Assembly (NCBI GenBank): GCA_005883245.1
Contig: VAXT01000165.1
Coordinates: forward strand, 1 to 20,599
DNA length: 20,599 nucleotides
Reading direction: 5' to 3'
DNA from: Actinomycetota bacterium
Lineage (GTDB): Bacteria; Actinomycetota; Thermoleophilia; Gaiellales; Gaiellaceae
Part shown: one piece after another, positions 1-9,726 of the stretch
Position numbering within the stretch: position 1 is the stretch's first letter
Layout of the letters: every line of letters begins with the position of its first letter
Notes under the pieces: generated by a model
Database searches by the model: none
The model's input: only the letters and a program-made list of their open reading frames with translations
Told to the model about the DNA's origin: nothing
Position numbers and translations under genes: made by a program

Positions 1-480
1 GTCGCGATCGTCGGCGACGTCCTCCACTCGCGGGTCGCGCGCTCGAACATCCAGGCGCTCGTCCTGCTCGGCGCGCGGGTGACGCTCGTCGGGCCGCCGA
101 CGCTTCTCCCGCGCGGGATCGAGGCCATGGGCTGCGAGGCGACGACGGACATCGACGCAATCGGCGCCGCGGACGTCGTCTACGTCCTCCGGATGCAGAA
201 AGAGCGGATGCTCGAGGGCGCGAATTACGTGCCGAGCCTGCGCGAGTACACGGCGCGCTGGGGCGTCACGCCGGAACGGCTGCGGCCGGGGCAGAAGATC
301 ATGCATCCCGGACCGATGAACCGCGGGGTCGAGATCGATCCGCTCGTCGCGGACGCGGCCGACGCGCTGATCGAGACCCAGGTACGCGCCGGCCTCGTCG
401 TGCGGATGGCCGTCCTCTACGACCTGCTCACGACCGGGCCCAAGCCGGTCGAGGCCGAGGTCCCGATGGGGGTGGCGTGA
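1..480 (+). CDS. pyrB: Aspartate carbamoyltransferase catalytic chain (3' part only)
   Basis: C-terminal half of the enzyme that joins carbamoyl phosphate to L-aspartate, the first committed step of pyrimidine synthesis in the cytosol. The frame is open from base 1 (VAIVGDVLHSRVARSNIQAL...), so the carbamoyl-phosphate domain and the start lie upstream of the window. The visible 159 residues match the Asp-binding domain: the VGD..HSRVARSN motif at the start, and the family signature MHPGPMNRGVEI near residue 100 of this fragment. The stop TGA at 478-480 overlaps the start of pyrC, indicating translational coupling within a pyr operon. Nothing looks broken in the visible part. Any PyrR site or promoter would be upstream and cannot be judged. 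Identification is firm. Confidence 0.96.
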   Translation, partial: VAIVGDVLHSRVARSNIQALVLLGARVTLVGPPTLLPRGIEAMGCEATTDIDAIGAADVVYVLRMQKERMLEGANYVPSLREYTARWGVTPERLRPGQKIMHPGPMNRGVEIDPLVADAADALIETQVRAGLVVRMAVLYDLLTTGPKPVEAEVPMGVA

Positions 481-1667
481 TGCTCTTCGCGAAGGACGCG
501 CCGAAGGAGAACCTGATCGTCCGTGGGGCGCGCGTGCTCGATCCGGTCGAGGGGCTCGACTCGCCGGTGGACGTCAAGATCGACGACGGTGTCGTCGGGG
601 AGCTCGGGTCGAACCTCCCGCAGAACTCGCACAAGGTGATCGACGGCACGGGGCTCGTCCTCGCGCCGGCGTTCGTCGACCCGCACGTGCACCTGCGGAC
701 TCCCGGCCGCGAGGACGAGGAGACGATCGCGACGGGGACTCGCGCGGCTGCCGCGGGTGGGTACTGCGCGATCCTCGCGATGCCGAACACCGAGCCGGTC
801 ATCGATTCCGCGGCTGTGCTGGGCGCGCTCGTCGAGCAGGCCCGGGAGGAGGCCGAGGTCCAGGTCGGCTTCCTGGCGGCGATCTCCAAGGGGCAGGAGG
901 GCTCCGAGCTGACCGAGATGGGCGAGCTCGCCGACCAGGGCGCGGCCGGGTTCACCGACGACGGTCGTCCCGTGGTCGCGACGGCGCTCATGTGGCGCGC
1001 ACTCCAGTACGCGTCGATCACCGATCGGCCGCTCGCGGTGCACTGCGAGGATCCCACGCTCTCGCGCGGCGGCCACATGCACGAGGGAGTCGTCTCGGCG
1101 GAGCTCGGGATCGGAGGCTGGCCGTCGATCGCTGAGAGCGTGATGGTCGAGCGAGACCTGGCGCTCGCCCTGTACGAGAGCCGGACGCTGCACCTGATGC
1201 ACCTGTCGGCGCGCGCGTCGATGAATCCGCCGCTGCGCTCCGAGGACGACCGCCAGGCGCTGATCGCCGGGCTGCGGGACGGCACGATCGCCTGCGTCGC
1301 CACCGACCACGCGCCGCACGCGCGGCACGAGAAGGAGGTGCCGTTCGAGGCGGCGCCCTTCGGGGTGACCGGGCTCGAGACCGCGTTCTCCGCCCTCTAC
1401 ACGCACCTCGTCGAGCCGGGGCTGATCTCGCTGGAGACGCTGCTGGAACGGATGTCGGCGGGTCCCGCCCGGGCTTACGGGCTCGAGGCGCCGAAGATCG
1501 CAGTCGGCGCGCCGGCGAACGCGGTCCTCCTCGACACGCAGGCGAGCTGGCAGGTCGCCGAGGACGGCTTCAAGAGCCGCTCGACGAACTCGTGGCTGAT
1601 CGGCGAGAAGCTGCGCGGCCGGGTGCGAGCGACGATCGCGGGCGGGCGGCTGGTGCGCGGGTCGTGA
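480..1667 (+). CDS. pyrC: Dihydroorotase, class I (Zn metalloenzyme)
   Basis: Cyclises N-carbamoyl-aspartate to dihydroorotate, the third step of UMP synthesis. The protein is 395 aa, within the normal range for class I. Visible amidohydrolase motifs are DPHVHLRTPG with metal ligands H69 and H71, the MPNTEP motif, FTDDGRPV (the Asp that replaces the carboxylated lysine of class II enzymes), HCEDPTLSRGG, HLMHLSARAS and ATDHAPHARHEKE (the metal-binding and catalytic Asp), followed by FGVTGLET. The chosen start is ATG at 480, which shares its A with the pyrB stop; a GTG at 477 would add one Met, so the start is uncertain by one codon. The gene ends in a GTGA overlap with carA. It is probably co-transcribed and coupled with its neighbours. 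Confidence 0.96.
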   Translation: MLFAKDAPKENLIVRGARVLDPVEGLDSPVDVKIDDGVVGELGSNLPQNSHKVIDGTGLVLAPAFVDPHVHLRTPGREDEETIATGTRAAAAGGYCAILAMPNTEPVIDSAAVLGALVEQAREEAEVQVGFLAAISKGQEGSELTEMGELADQGAAGFTDDGRPVVATALMWRALQYASITDRPLAVHCEDPTLSRGGHMHEGVVSAELGIGGWPSIAESVMVERDLALALYESRTLHLMHLSARASMNPPLRSEDDRQALIAGLRDGTIACVATDHAPHARHEKEVPFEAAPFGVTGLETAFSALYTHLVEPGLISLETLLERMSAGPARAYGLEAPKIAVGAPANAVLLDTQASWQVAEDGFKSRSTNSWLIGEKLRGRVRATIAGGRLVRGS

Positions 1668-2587
1668 ACGGCTTCCTGCTCCTCGAGGACGGCACGGTCT
1701 TTCGCGGCGAGTCCGTCGGGGCCGAGGGGTACGCATTCGGCGAGGCCGTCTTCACGACCGCGATGACCGGCTACCAGGAGGTCGCGCTGTCGTCATGCGC
1801 GAGGCGCGCGGCCCGGCCTGGACGGACTGGCTGCACGACCAGGGCGTCGTCGCGCTGACCGGGATCGACACGCGCTCGCTCGTGCTCCACCTGCGCCAGG
1901 CCGGCGCGATGCGGGCGATCGCAATCGGCGGCGAGGCGTCGGTCGACGAAGCGCTGAACGCGGTTCGGGCGCAGCCGGAGATGGCCGGTCGCGACCTCGC
2001 GGCGAAGGTCTCGACCCGCGACCCGTTCGTCTTCTCAGACGCAGGCTGGTCCCGGATCGCGGTCGTCGACTACGGCTGCAAGCGCTCGATCCTGAACCGG
2101 CTCGCCTGGTCGGGCGCCGCGGTCACCGTCTACCCGCACGGGGTGGACGCGGACGAGCTCGTCGACTACGACGGCGTCCTGCTCTCGAACGGCCCCGGCG
2201 ACCCCGAGCCGCTGAGGGACGAGCAGGCGACGATCCGCAACCTGATCGGCCGCGTCCCGGTCCTCGGGATCTGCCTCGGTCACCAGCTGCTGGCCCTCGC
2301 GACCGGGCGCACGACCTACAAGCTTCCGTTCGGCCACCGCGGCGCGAACCACCCCGTTCTCGAGCGCACGACGAACGGCGTTCTCGTCACCTCGCAGAAC
2401 CACGGCTTCGCGGTGGCGCCGGGCCAGTCCCGCGAGGAGACGCACGTCTCGCTCTACGACGGAACCGTTGAGGGGCTCGAGCTGCGAAACGAGAGGGCGC
2501 GCTCGGTGCAGTTCCATCCGGAGGCCGGCCCAGGACCGCACGTCGCCTGGGGGATTCTCGAGTCGTGGGTCGAGGAGGTGGGCGGCC

Positions 2588-2604
<17 letters not shown>
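1664..2604 (+). pseudogene. carA: Carbamoyl-phosphate synthase small subunit, disrupted by an internal out-of-frame deletion
   Basis: The small subunit hydrolyses glutamine and passes ammonia to CarB. The gene starts with GTG 1664 (GTGA overlap with pyrC) and reads the normal N-terminus (LLLEDGTVFRG...TAMTGYQEV) to about base 1788. The frame then runs into a stop at 1856-1858. The family sequence resumes at about 1789 in a different frame (VVMREARGPAWTDWLHDQG) and continues to TGA 2604. The family segment of roughly 35-40 residues after TGYQEV (TDPSY...TYP.IGN.G) is absent, so the break is a deletion of about 105-115 bp rather than a simple base slip. The class I glutamine amidotransferase domain is complete: nucleophile Cys in GICLGHQ (codon 2271) and His/Glu in FHPEA (2515, 2521). 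An AGGAGG at 1776-1781 lies 13 nt before ATG 1795, so the C-terminal domain might be translated alone (269 aa). An assembly error is equally possible, because the rest of the operon is intact. Confidence 0.85.
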
Positions 2605-5648
<3,044 letters not shown>

Positions 5649-5671
<23 letters not shown>

Positions 5672-6311
5672 AGTCGTCGCCAACGAGTCGGTCGGCCCCT
5701 ATTCCCTGATCCGCGTCGAGCGGGGAAGCCTGGATCCCGGCAGCCCCGGGCAGTTCTTCATGCTCGAGGCTCCGGGGCGCCCGCTGCCCCGCCCGATGAG
5801 CCTCTGCCAGGCTCCGCCGGGGGAGTTGGGCTTCCTCCTCGAGTCGATCGGCCCCGGAACGCGAGCCCTCGCCGCCGTCGAGCCGCGTGAGAAGATCCAC
5901 GTCTTCGGCCCGCTCGGCAACGGCTACCGGCTCGATGTCGAACGGCCCCTCCTCGTCGGTGGCGGAATCGGCGTCGCACCGTTTCCGTATCTCTCGGCAG
6001 TGCTCGGCAGCCCGCCGGCGATCCTCGGCTTCCGCAGCGACTGGCATGCCGAAGCCGCATCCCTCGTCCCGAACGCGGAGGTCGTGGTCGAACCGACGCT
6101 CGTGACGGAGCGCCTGCGGCCGGACCACGACGTCCTCGCCTGCGGCCCCGAGCCCATGCTCGAAGCCGTCCGCGAGCTCGCTCCCAACGCGCAGCTCGCC
6201 TGGGAAGCGCCCATGGCCTGCGGCTACGGCGCCTGCTACGGCTGTTCCGTCGAGATCGACGGCGTCCTGAAGCGGCTCTGCGTCGCCGGGCCGGTGCTGG
6301 AGGCAGCGTGA
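5649..6311 (+). CDS. pyrK: Dihydroorotate dehydrogenase B, FAD/[2Fe-2S] electron-transfer subunit
   Basis: Passes electrons from dihydroorotate, via PyrD, to NAD+. I chose GTG 5649 because the conserved start of the family (RVVANESVGPYSLIRVERG) follows within eight residues; it overlaps carB by 23 nt. The product is 220 aa, slightly short of the usual 240-260. Visible are the FAD-binding RPMSLCQA motif (RPxS type), the nucleotide-binding GGGIGVAPF, ACGPEPML, and a C-terminal [2Fe-2S] ligand set C191-x4-C196-x2-C199-x11-C211 in MACGYGACYGC...LC. The pairing with pyrD next door indicates the class 1B, NAD-dependent, cytosolic enzyme rather than the membrane quinone-linked PyrD of mycobacteria. 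It ends in a GTGA overlap with pyrD. Confidence 0.94.
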
Positions 6312-7165
6312 TTCTGAACGCATCCGGCTGCCTGGATGCCCTCGAGGCTCCCGAGGTCGCGCGCGCGCTCGACGTCTTCGTGACGAAGACCGTCACCCCG
6401 CAGCCGCGCGAGGGAAACCGCCCCGTCCGGATCGCCGAGACCGAGGCCGGCATGCTCAACTCGATCGGGCTCGAGAACCCGGGCATCGACGGTCTCCTCC
6501 GCGAGAAGCTCCCCCGCCTGGCCGAGCTCGGAGTGCCGCTTTGGGTCTCCGTCGGCGGCTTCGCGGCGGCCGACTACGCCCAGCTCTGCGCCGCGCTCGC
6601 CGACCGGCCCGAGGTGTCCGCGATCGAGCTCAACCTCTCGTGCCCGAACGTCGAAGAAGCGCCCGAGAGCGCCGCCGAGCTCGTCGCTGCAGCGCGACCG
6701 CAGACCCGAAAGACGCTCTACGCGAAGCTCTCGCCGGCCGCGACCGACCTGCCCGAAACAGCCCGAGCGGTCCAGGCCGCCGGCGCCGACGGACTGTCGC
6801 TCGTGAACACGATCCGCGGCCTCGCCCTCGACGACGAGACCCTCCAGCCCAGGCTCGGGCACGAGCTCGGCGGCTACTCGGGACCGGCCCTCAAGCCGAT
6901 CGCGCTAGCGGCCGTCTACCAGTGCTACCGCGCGACCGGGCTCCCGATCGTGGGCATGGGAGGGATCGCCACGGGCCGCGATGCGCTCGATTTCCTGGCC
7001 GCTGGCGCGAGCTCGATCGCGCTCGGAACGGTCCTCTTCGGGGACCCCGACGCGCCCGGCCGAGTGCGCCGCGAACTGGCCGAGGAGCTCGCTTCGCGGG
7101 GCCTCTCGGGCCCCGAGGCCGCGACCGGTCTCGCGCACGGCGCAAAGCCCGCCTCTGTTGCCTGA
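6308..7165 (+). CDS. pyrD: Dihydroorotate dehydrogenase B, catalytic subunit (class 1B)
   Basis: FMN enzyme oxidising dihydroorotate to orotate. The protein is 285 aa with GTG start 6308 (GTGA overlap with pyrK). Motifs: NASGC, the FVTKTVTPQPREGN segment, AGMLNSIGLENPGID, AIELNLSCPNVE with C112, the likely class 1 active-site cysteine, LSLVNTIRG, GGYSGPALKPIAL, and phosphate-binding GMGGIATGRDAL. The N-terminus is short: homologues usually carry 10-20 residues (a strand pair ending in ..KNPv) before the NASG motif. The upstream bases are pyrK coding sequence, so the shortening looks real rather than a start-choice artefact. It is the last gene of the pyr cluster. pyrF, often found between carB/pyrD and mihF in Actinobacteria, is not present here. 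Confidence 0.94.
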   Translation: MILNASGCLDALEAPEVARALDVFVTKTVTPQPREGNRPVRIAETEAGMLNSIGLENPGIDGLLREKLPRLAELGVPLWVSVGGFAAADYAQLCAALADRPEVSAIELNLSCPNVEEAPESAAELVAAARPQTRKTLYAKLSPAATDLPETARAVQAAGADGLSLVNTIRGLALDDETLQPRLGHELGGYSGPALKPIALAAVYQCYRATGLPIVGMGGIATGRDALDFLAAGASSIALGTVLFGDPDAPGRVRRELAEELASRGLSGPEAATGLAHGAKPASVA

Positions 7166-7181
7166 TCGGACAATAGACGGT

Positions 7182-7207
7182 TTTTGCGGGCAAAACACCC
7201 CGTTTGC
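7182..7207. promoter_or_regulatory. Cluster of three TTTGC/GCAAA half-sites upstream of mihF
   Basis: TTTTGC at 7182-7187 and GCAAAA at 7190-7195 form a perfect inverted repeat with a 2-nt centre. A third half-site, TTTGC at 7203-7207, overlaps the -35 box of the mihF promoter. The AT-rich block stands out against the GC-rich surroundings. It could be an operator for a repressor or for a nucleoid protein such as MihF itself. It lacks the GC stem plus T-run of a terminator. Binding is an inference only. Confidence 0.4.
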
Positions 7208-7232
7208 ACGCTCCGCTCAAGAGAACTAGTAT
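7204..7232 (+). promoter_or_regulatory. Sigma-70-type promoter for mihF (leaderless)
   Basis: TTGCAC (7204-7209), a 17-nt spacer and TAGTAT (7227-7232) match the vegetative -35/-10 consensus at 4/6 and 4/6 with ideal spacing. The expected transcription start, 6-9 nt beyond the -10 box, falls on or next to the GTG start codon at 7241. No Shine-Dalgarno sequence lies between the -10 box and that start. This implies a leaderless mRNA, as is common in Actinobacteria. It is the clearest promoter in the window. Confidence 0.75.
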
Positions 7233-7240
7233 CTCGCGCC

Positions 7241-7570
7241 GTGGCGGCAACGAAGACTCAGGCGAAGGCGCCCGCCAGGTCTCGCGACCAGCGCATGGAA
7301 GCTCTCAAGCGCGCGAACGACATCCGGGTCAAGCGAGCGCAGCTGAAGAAGGACCTGAAAGTGGGGCGCGCACGGATCGACAAGATCCTCAACAACCCTC
7401 CCGAGTACGTGGCGACCGCCAAGGTGTTCGACATGCTGATGGCCGTGCCCAAGTTCGGGCGGGTCAAGGCCGCGCGGTTCCTGAATCAAGCCCGCATCAG
7501 CCAGTCGAAGACGGTCGGTGGCCTCTCCGACCGCCAGCGGACTGAGCTCATTGGGCTCTTCCACAGGTAA
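7241..7570 (+). CDS. mihF: Integration host factor, actinobacterial type (MihF)
   Basis: Small nucleoid DNA-binding protein of Actinobacteria, needed for phage integration in mycobacteria and a general DNA-bending factor; it is unrelated in sequence to enterobacterial IHF. The protein is 109 aa from GTG 7241. Visible are a basic N-terminal helix (RSRDQRMEALKRANDIRVKR then AQLKKDLKVGR) and a helix-two-turns-helix region: KVFDMLMAVPKFGRVKAARF, then LNQARISQSKTVGGLSDRQR. Position directly before gmk and rpoZ is the standard actinobacterial order. The start follows from the leaderless promoter. The 3' end overlaps the probable gmk start by 20 nt. Confidence 0.92.
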   Translation: MAATKTQAKAPARSRDQRMEALKRANDIRVKRAQLKKDLKVGRARIDKILNNPPEYVATAKVFDMLMAVPKFGRVKAARFLNQARISQSKTVGGLSDRQRTELIGLFHR

Positions 7571-8153
7571 CGGCCCGACAATCCCGGTCTTCGTCGTCAC
7601 CGGGACTTCGGGTGCGGGGAAGGGCACGCTGGAAAAGGCCCTGCTGAGCGTTATGCCAGACCTCCAACTGGCCGTTTCCGCGACGACCCGGGAGCGGCGC
7701 GAGGGCGAGGAGGACGGGCGCGAGTACTGGTTCATCTCGGACGAGGAGTTCGACGCGAAGCTCGCCGCCGGGGAGTTCCTAGAGCACGTCGAGTTCCCAT
7801 GGGGGCAGCGCTCGGGGACGCTGCGATCCGAGATCGACCGCATCAAGTCCAACGGCCGGATCCCGCTGCTCGACCTCGAGCCCCAGGGTGCGCTCGACGT
7901 GAAATGCAGCGTCCCCGGAGCGGTCACGATCTTCGTCGAGGCTCCGACCTTCGCCGAGAACGAGCGGCGGCTTCGCGAGCGTGCGACCGAGAGCGAAGGC
8001 GAGATCGAGGAACGCCTCGCGCTGGCCCGCGAGCAGCTGAGCCAGGCGGGCGAGTTCGACCACCTGATCGTCAACGACGACGTCGACCGCGCGCTCGGCG
8101 AACTCGAGGAAATCGTCAGATCAAAACTCTCCGCTAGCATGTCGCGACCGTGA
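7551..8153 (+). CDS. gmk: Guanylate kinase
   Basis: Phosphorylates GMP/dGMP to GDP/dGDP with ATP. From TTG 7551 the product is 200 aa, matching the family (about 190-207). A GTG at 7518 would add 11 residues inside mihF and is less likely. Visible are P-loop GTSGAGKGT (residues 18-26), the GMP-binding SATTRERREGEEDGREYWF segment, and LLDLEPQGALDV (the family's lDidvQGa). The lid and C-terminal helices follow (RLRERATESEGEIEERL; FDHLIVNDD). The start region has no strong ribosome site, so translation is probably coupled to mihF. It ends in a GTGA overlap with rpoZ. Confidence 0.95.
   Translation: MGSSTGNGPTIPVFVVTGTSGAGKGTLEKALLSVMPDLQLAVSATTRERREGEEDGREYWFISDEEFDAKLAAGEFLEHVEFPWGQRSGTLRSEIDRIKSNGRIPLLDLEPQGALDVKCSVPGAVTIFVEAPTFAENERRLRERATESEGEIEERLALAREQLSQAGEFDHLIVNDDVDRALGELEEIVRSKLSASMSRP
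8135..8140 (+). promoter_or_regulatory. Candidate -10 box for rpoZ within the gmk tail
   Basis: TAGCAT lies 9 nt upstream of the rpoZ GTG, closely resembling the TAGTAT plus 8 nt arrangement at mihF, and is set in an AT-richer patch (8117-8140). No convincing -35 box is seen (ATCGTC at the 17-nt spacing). It may provide an additional leaderless start for rpoZ. Confidence 0.35.
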
Positions 8154-8380
8154 TCCACCCACGAATCGACACCCTGCTCGAGAACGTCAACGAGCGCTAT
8201 GCCCTCGTGATCGTCGCCGCCAAGCGCGCGCGGCAGATCAACAACTACCACCACCAGCTCGGCGAGGGCACCTTCGACGACAACCCGCCGCCGCTCGTGG
8301 AGTCGCGCTCGAAGAACTACTTGACGATGGCCCTCGAAGAAGTCGCCGAGGGCAAGATCAAGTACTCCTACCGGGGCTAG
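8150..8380 (+). CDS. rpoZ: DNA-directed RNA polymerase omega subunit
   Basis: Small subunit that clasps the beta' C-terminus and stabilises RNA polymerase. The protein is 76 aa from GTG 8150, which shares four bases with the gmk stop. The family motifs are clear: HPRIDTLLENVNERYALVIV, AAKRARQINNYHHQLGEG, and the SRSKNYLTMALEEVAEGKI helix. The actinobacterial spacer between the two conserved helical blocks (FDDNPPPLVE) is present. Gene order after gmk is standard. The stop TAG at 8378-8380 is followed by a 161-nt gap before coaBC. Confidence 0.95.
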   Translation: MIHPRIDTLLENVNERYALVIVAAKRARQINNYHHQLGEGTFDDNPPPLVESRSKNYLTMALEEVAEGKIKYSYRG

Positions 8381-8532
8381 GGGCTATCGGGCTCGGGAGT
8401 ATTCGGCCGCTGCCCGGCGGTTGCGGATCCACGCGGCCACGCCGAGGCGATCAGCGTCAGGAGCGTGAGCGAGAGAAGGCCGACCGCTGTTAGGACGAGC
8501 GCGGCGGTTCCCCGTTTGGCCCCGACGGGCAA
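8377..8532 (-). CDS. Candidate small membrane protein (51 aa), antisense between rpoZ and coaBC
   Basis: On the minus strand, a TTG at 8532 opens 51 codons to TAG at 8379-8377. The peptide has a positively charged start (MPVGAKRG), one strongly hydrophobic stretch of about 22 residues (TAALVLTAVGLLSLTLLTLI) and a polar, proline-rich tail ending EPDSP. That is the layout of a single-span small membrane protein with its N-terminus inside. Third codon positions are mostly G or C, as in the neighbouring genes. No Shine-Dalgarno sequence is visible, the start is weak, and the ORF faces the coaBC promoter region. The function is unknown; it could be a chance ORF. The ORF fills nearly the whole 161-nt gap. 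Confidence 0.35.
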   Translation of the reverse strand: MPVGAKRGTAALVLTAVGLLSLTLLTLIASAWPRGSATAGQRPNTPEPDSP

Positions 8533-8535
8533 AAT
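8530..8535 (+). promoter_or_regulatory. Candidate -10 box for coaBC
   Basis: CAAAAT (4/6 to TATAAT), the only A-rich run in this gap, lies 6 nt before ATG 8542, again a spacing compatible with a leaderless start. No -35 match is evident at 16-18 nt upstream. Confidence 0.3.
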
Positions 8536-8541
8536 GTGCTC

Positions 8542-9726
8542 ATGGCCAAGGTGCTCCTCGGAGTGACGGGCGGGATTGCCGCCTACAAGGCTTGCGAGCT
8601 AACGCGTCTGCTCGTCAAGGCCGGGCACGACGTGATCCCGCTCGTCACGCGCGGCGCCGATCGGTTCGTGCGCCGGGAGACCTTCGCCGCGCTGGCTCGC
8701 CGTCCCGCGAAGGAGGATCTCTACCCGCACCTCGCCCGCGCCGACTTGCTCCTGATCGCGCCGCTGACCGCGAACACGATGGCCAAGCTGGCGTACGGGC
8801 TGGCCGATGACGTGCTCACTGAGGCTGCGCTGGCTCACCGCGGGACGGTGCTCGTCGCACCGGCGATGAATCCGCGCATGTGGTCGCACCCGGCGACTCA
8901 GGCGAACGCGTCCACGCTCCGCGAGCGGGGGGTCGAGCTGATCGGGCCTGACGAGGGCGAGACGGCAGAGGGCGAGCTCGGCGTGGGGCGGATGGCCGAG
9001 CCGCAAGAGATCTTCGAGCGGGCGCAGGAGCTGCTCCAACCAGCCATGTCCCGGGACCAGGTCCCAGGACATGGCTCGAAGGGGCATTTGCGCGGAAAGC
9101 AGGTGCTCGTGACGGCAGGTGGAACCCGCGAGCCGCTCGACGCTGTGCGCTTCGTCGGCAACCGCTCGTCCGGGCGCATGGGAATCGAGCTCGCCCGCGA
9201 GGCGCAGCGCCGCGGTGCAGACGTGACGCTGATCGCCTCGAACGTCACGGTCGCGCCGCCGGACGGGATCGAGGTCGTCCAGGCGCCGACCGCCGCGGAC
9301 GTCGAGCGGGCGACAAGCTCACACGCCGGCGCCGACGTCGTGCTCATGGCCGCCGCGGTCTCCGACTACCGGCCGTCGAAAACCGACGAGGCGAAGCGCC
9401 CGAAGTCCGAACAGACGTGGACGATCGAGCTCGAGCCGACCGCAGACGTGCTCCGAGGCCTGGGTGAGACTCGGAAGAACGGCCAGGTGCTCGTCGGCTT
9501 CGCCGCTGAGACCTCGGGCGACGGCATCGAGCGCGCCCGCAAGAAGCTCGCCGACAAGCGGGTCGATCTCGTCGTCTACAACGATGTTGCCCGTGACGAC
9601 GTCGGCTTCGATTCCGAGGACAACGAGGTCGTGATCGTCTCCGCGCAGGGCGAGCGCCGCGTGGAGAAGGCTCCGAAGGACGCGATCGCCGCAGCGATCC
9701 TGGACGAGGTCGAGCGTCTGATCTGA
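8542..9726 (+). CDS. coaBC: Bifunctional phosphopantothenoylcysteine decarboxylase / phosphopantothenate-cysteine ligase
   Basis: Two consecutive steps of coenzyme A synthesis: CoaB adds cysteine to 4'-phosphopantothenate and CoaC, an FMN protein, decarboxylates the product. The protein is 394 aa from ATG 8542. CoaC domain (1-165): LLGVTGGIAAYKACEL, APLTANTMAKLAYGLADDVLT, PAMNPRMW and GELGVGRMAEP. CoaB domain (about 182-394): VLVTAGGTREPLDAVRFVGNRSSGRMG, MAAAVSDYRP, VGFAAET and VYNDVARDDVGFDS. The linker between the two domains (MSRDQVPGHG, residues 169-178) is encoded by the best copy of the palindromic repeat. The Cys found in E. coli within ACGxxGxGRM is absent (TAEGELGVGRM). The segment before the active-site His region (EDLYPHLARADL) is shorter than usual. 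It follows rpoZ as usual in Actinobacteria and overlaps the next gene by 1 nt. Confidence 0.95.
   Translation: MAKVLLGVTGGIAAYKACELTRLLVKAGHDVIPLVTRGADRFVRRETFAALARRPAKEDLYPHLARADLLLIAPLTANTMAKLAYGLADDVLTEAALAHRGTVLVAPAMNPRMWSHPATQANASTLRERGVELIGPDEGETAEGELGVGRMAEPQEIFERAQELLQPAMSRDQVPGHGSKGHLRGKQVLVTAGGTREPLDAVRFVGNRSSGRMGIELAREAQRRGADVTLIASNVTVAPPDGIEVVQAPTAADVERATSSHAGADVVLMAAAVSDYRPSKTDEAKRPKSEQTWTIELEPTADVLRGLGETRKNGQVLVGFAAETSGDGIERARKKLADKRVDLVVYNDVARDDVGFDSEDNEVVIVSAQGERRVEKAPKDAIAAAILDEVERLI
9042..9076 (+). repeat. Palindromic repeat copy 3 (most complete), in frame within coaBC
   Basis: A 35-bp palindrome: arms 9042-9058 and 9060-9076 around a central A pair with only one mismatch (C9052 against A9066). 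Core GTCCCGGGACCAGGTCCC. It is read as MSRDQVPGHG and lies exactly in the CoaC-CoaB inter-domain linker. Orientation and reading frame are the same as in the two carB copies. Confidence 0.9.

Noticed and set aside
2044..2056. A partial match (CTGGTCCCGG, reverse orientation) to the palindromic repeat inside carA.
   Set aside because: Only one arm fragment of about 10 nt matches and there is no second arm; expected by chance in GC-rich DNA.
7182..7200. A terminator after pyrD (TTTTGC-GG-GCAAAA).
   Set aside because: The loop would be only 2 nt, the stem is AT-rich, and no T-run follows; better read as an operator-like inverted repeat.
9000..9040. Loss of the CoaC cysteine (TAEGELGVGRM instead of ACGxxGxGRM) as evidence of an inactive CoaBC.
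   Set aside because: As I recall, actinobacterial CoaBC proteins also lack it in this segment, and all other motifs are intact, so it is recorded in the gene entry only.
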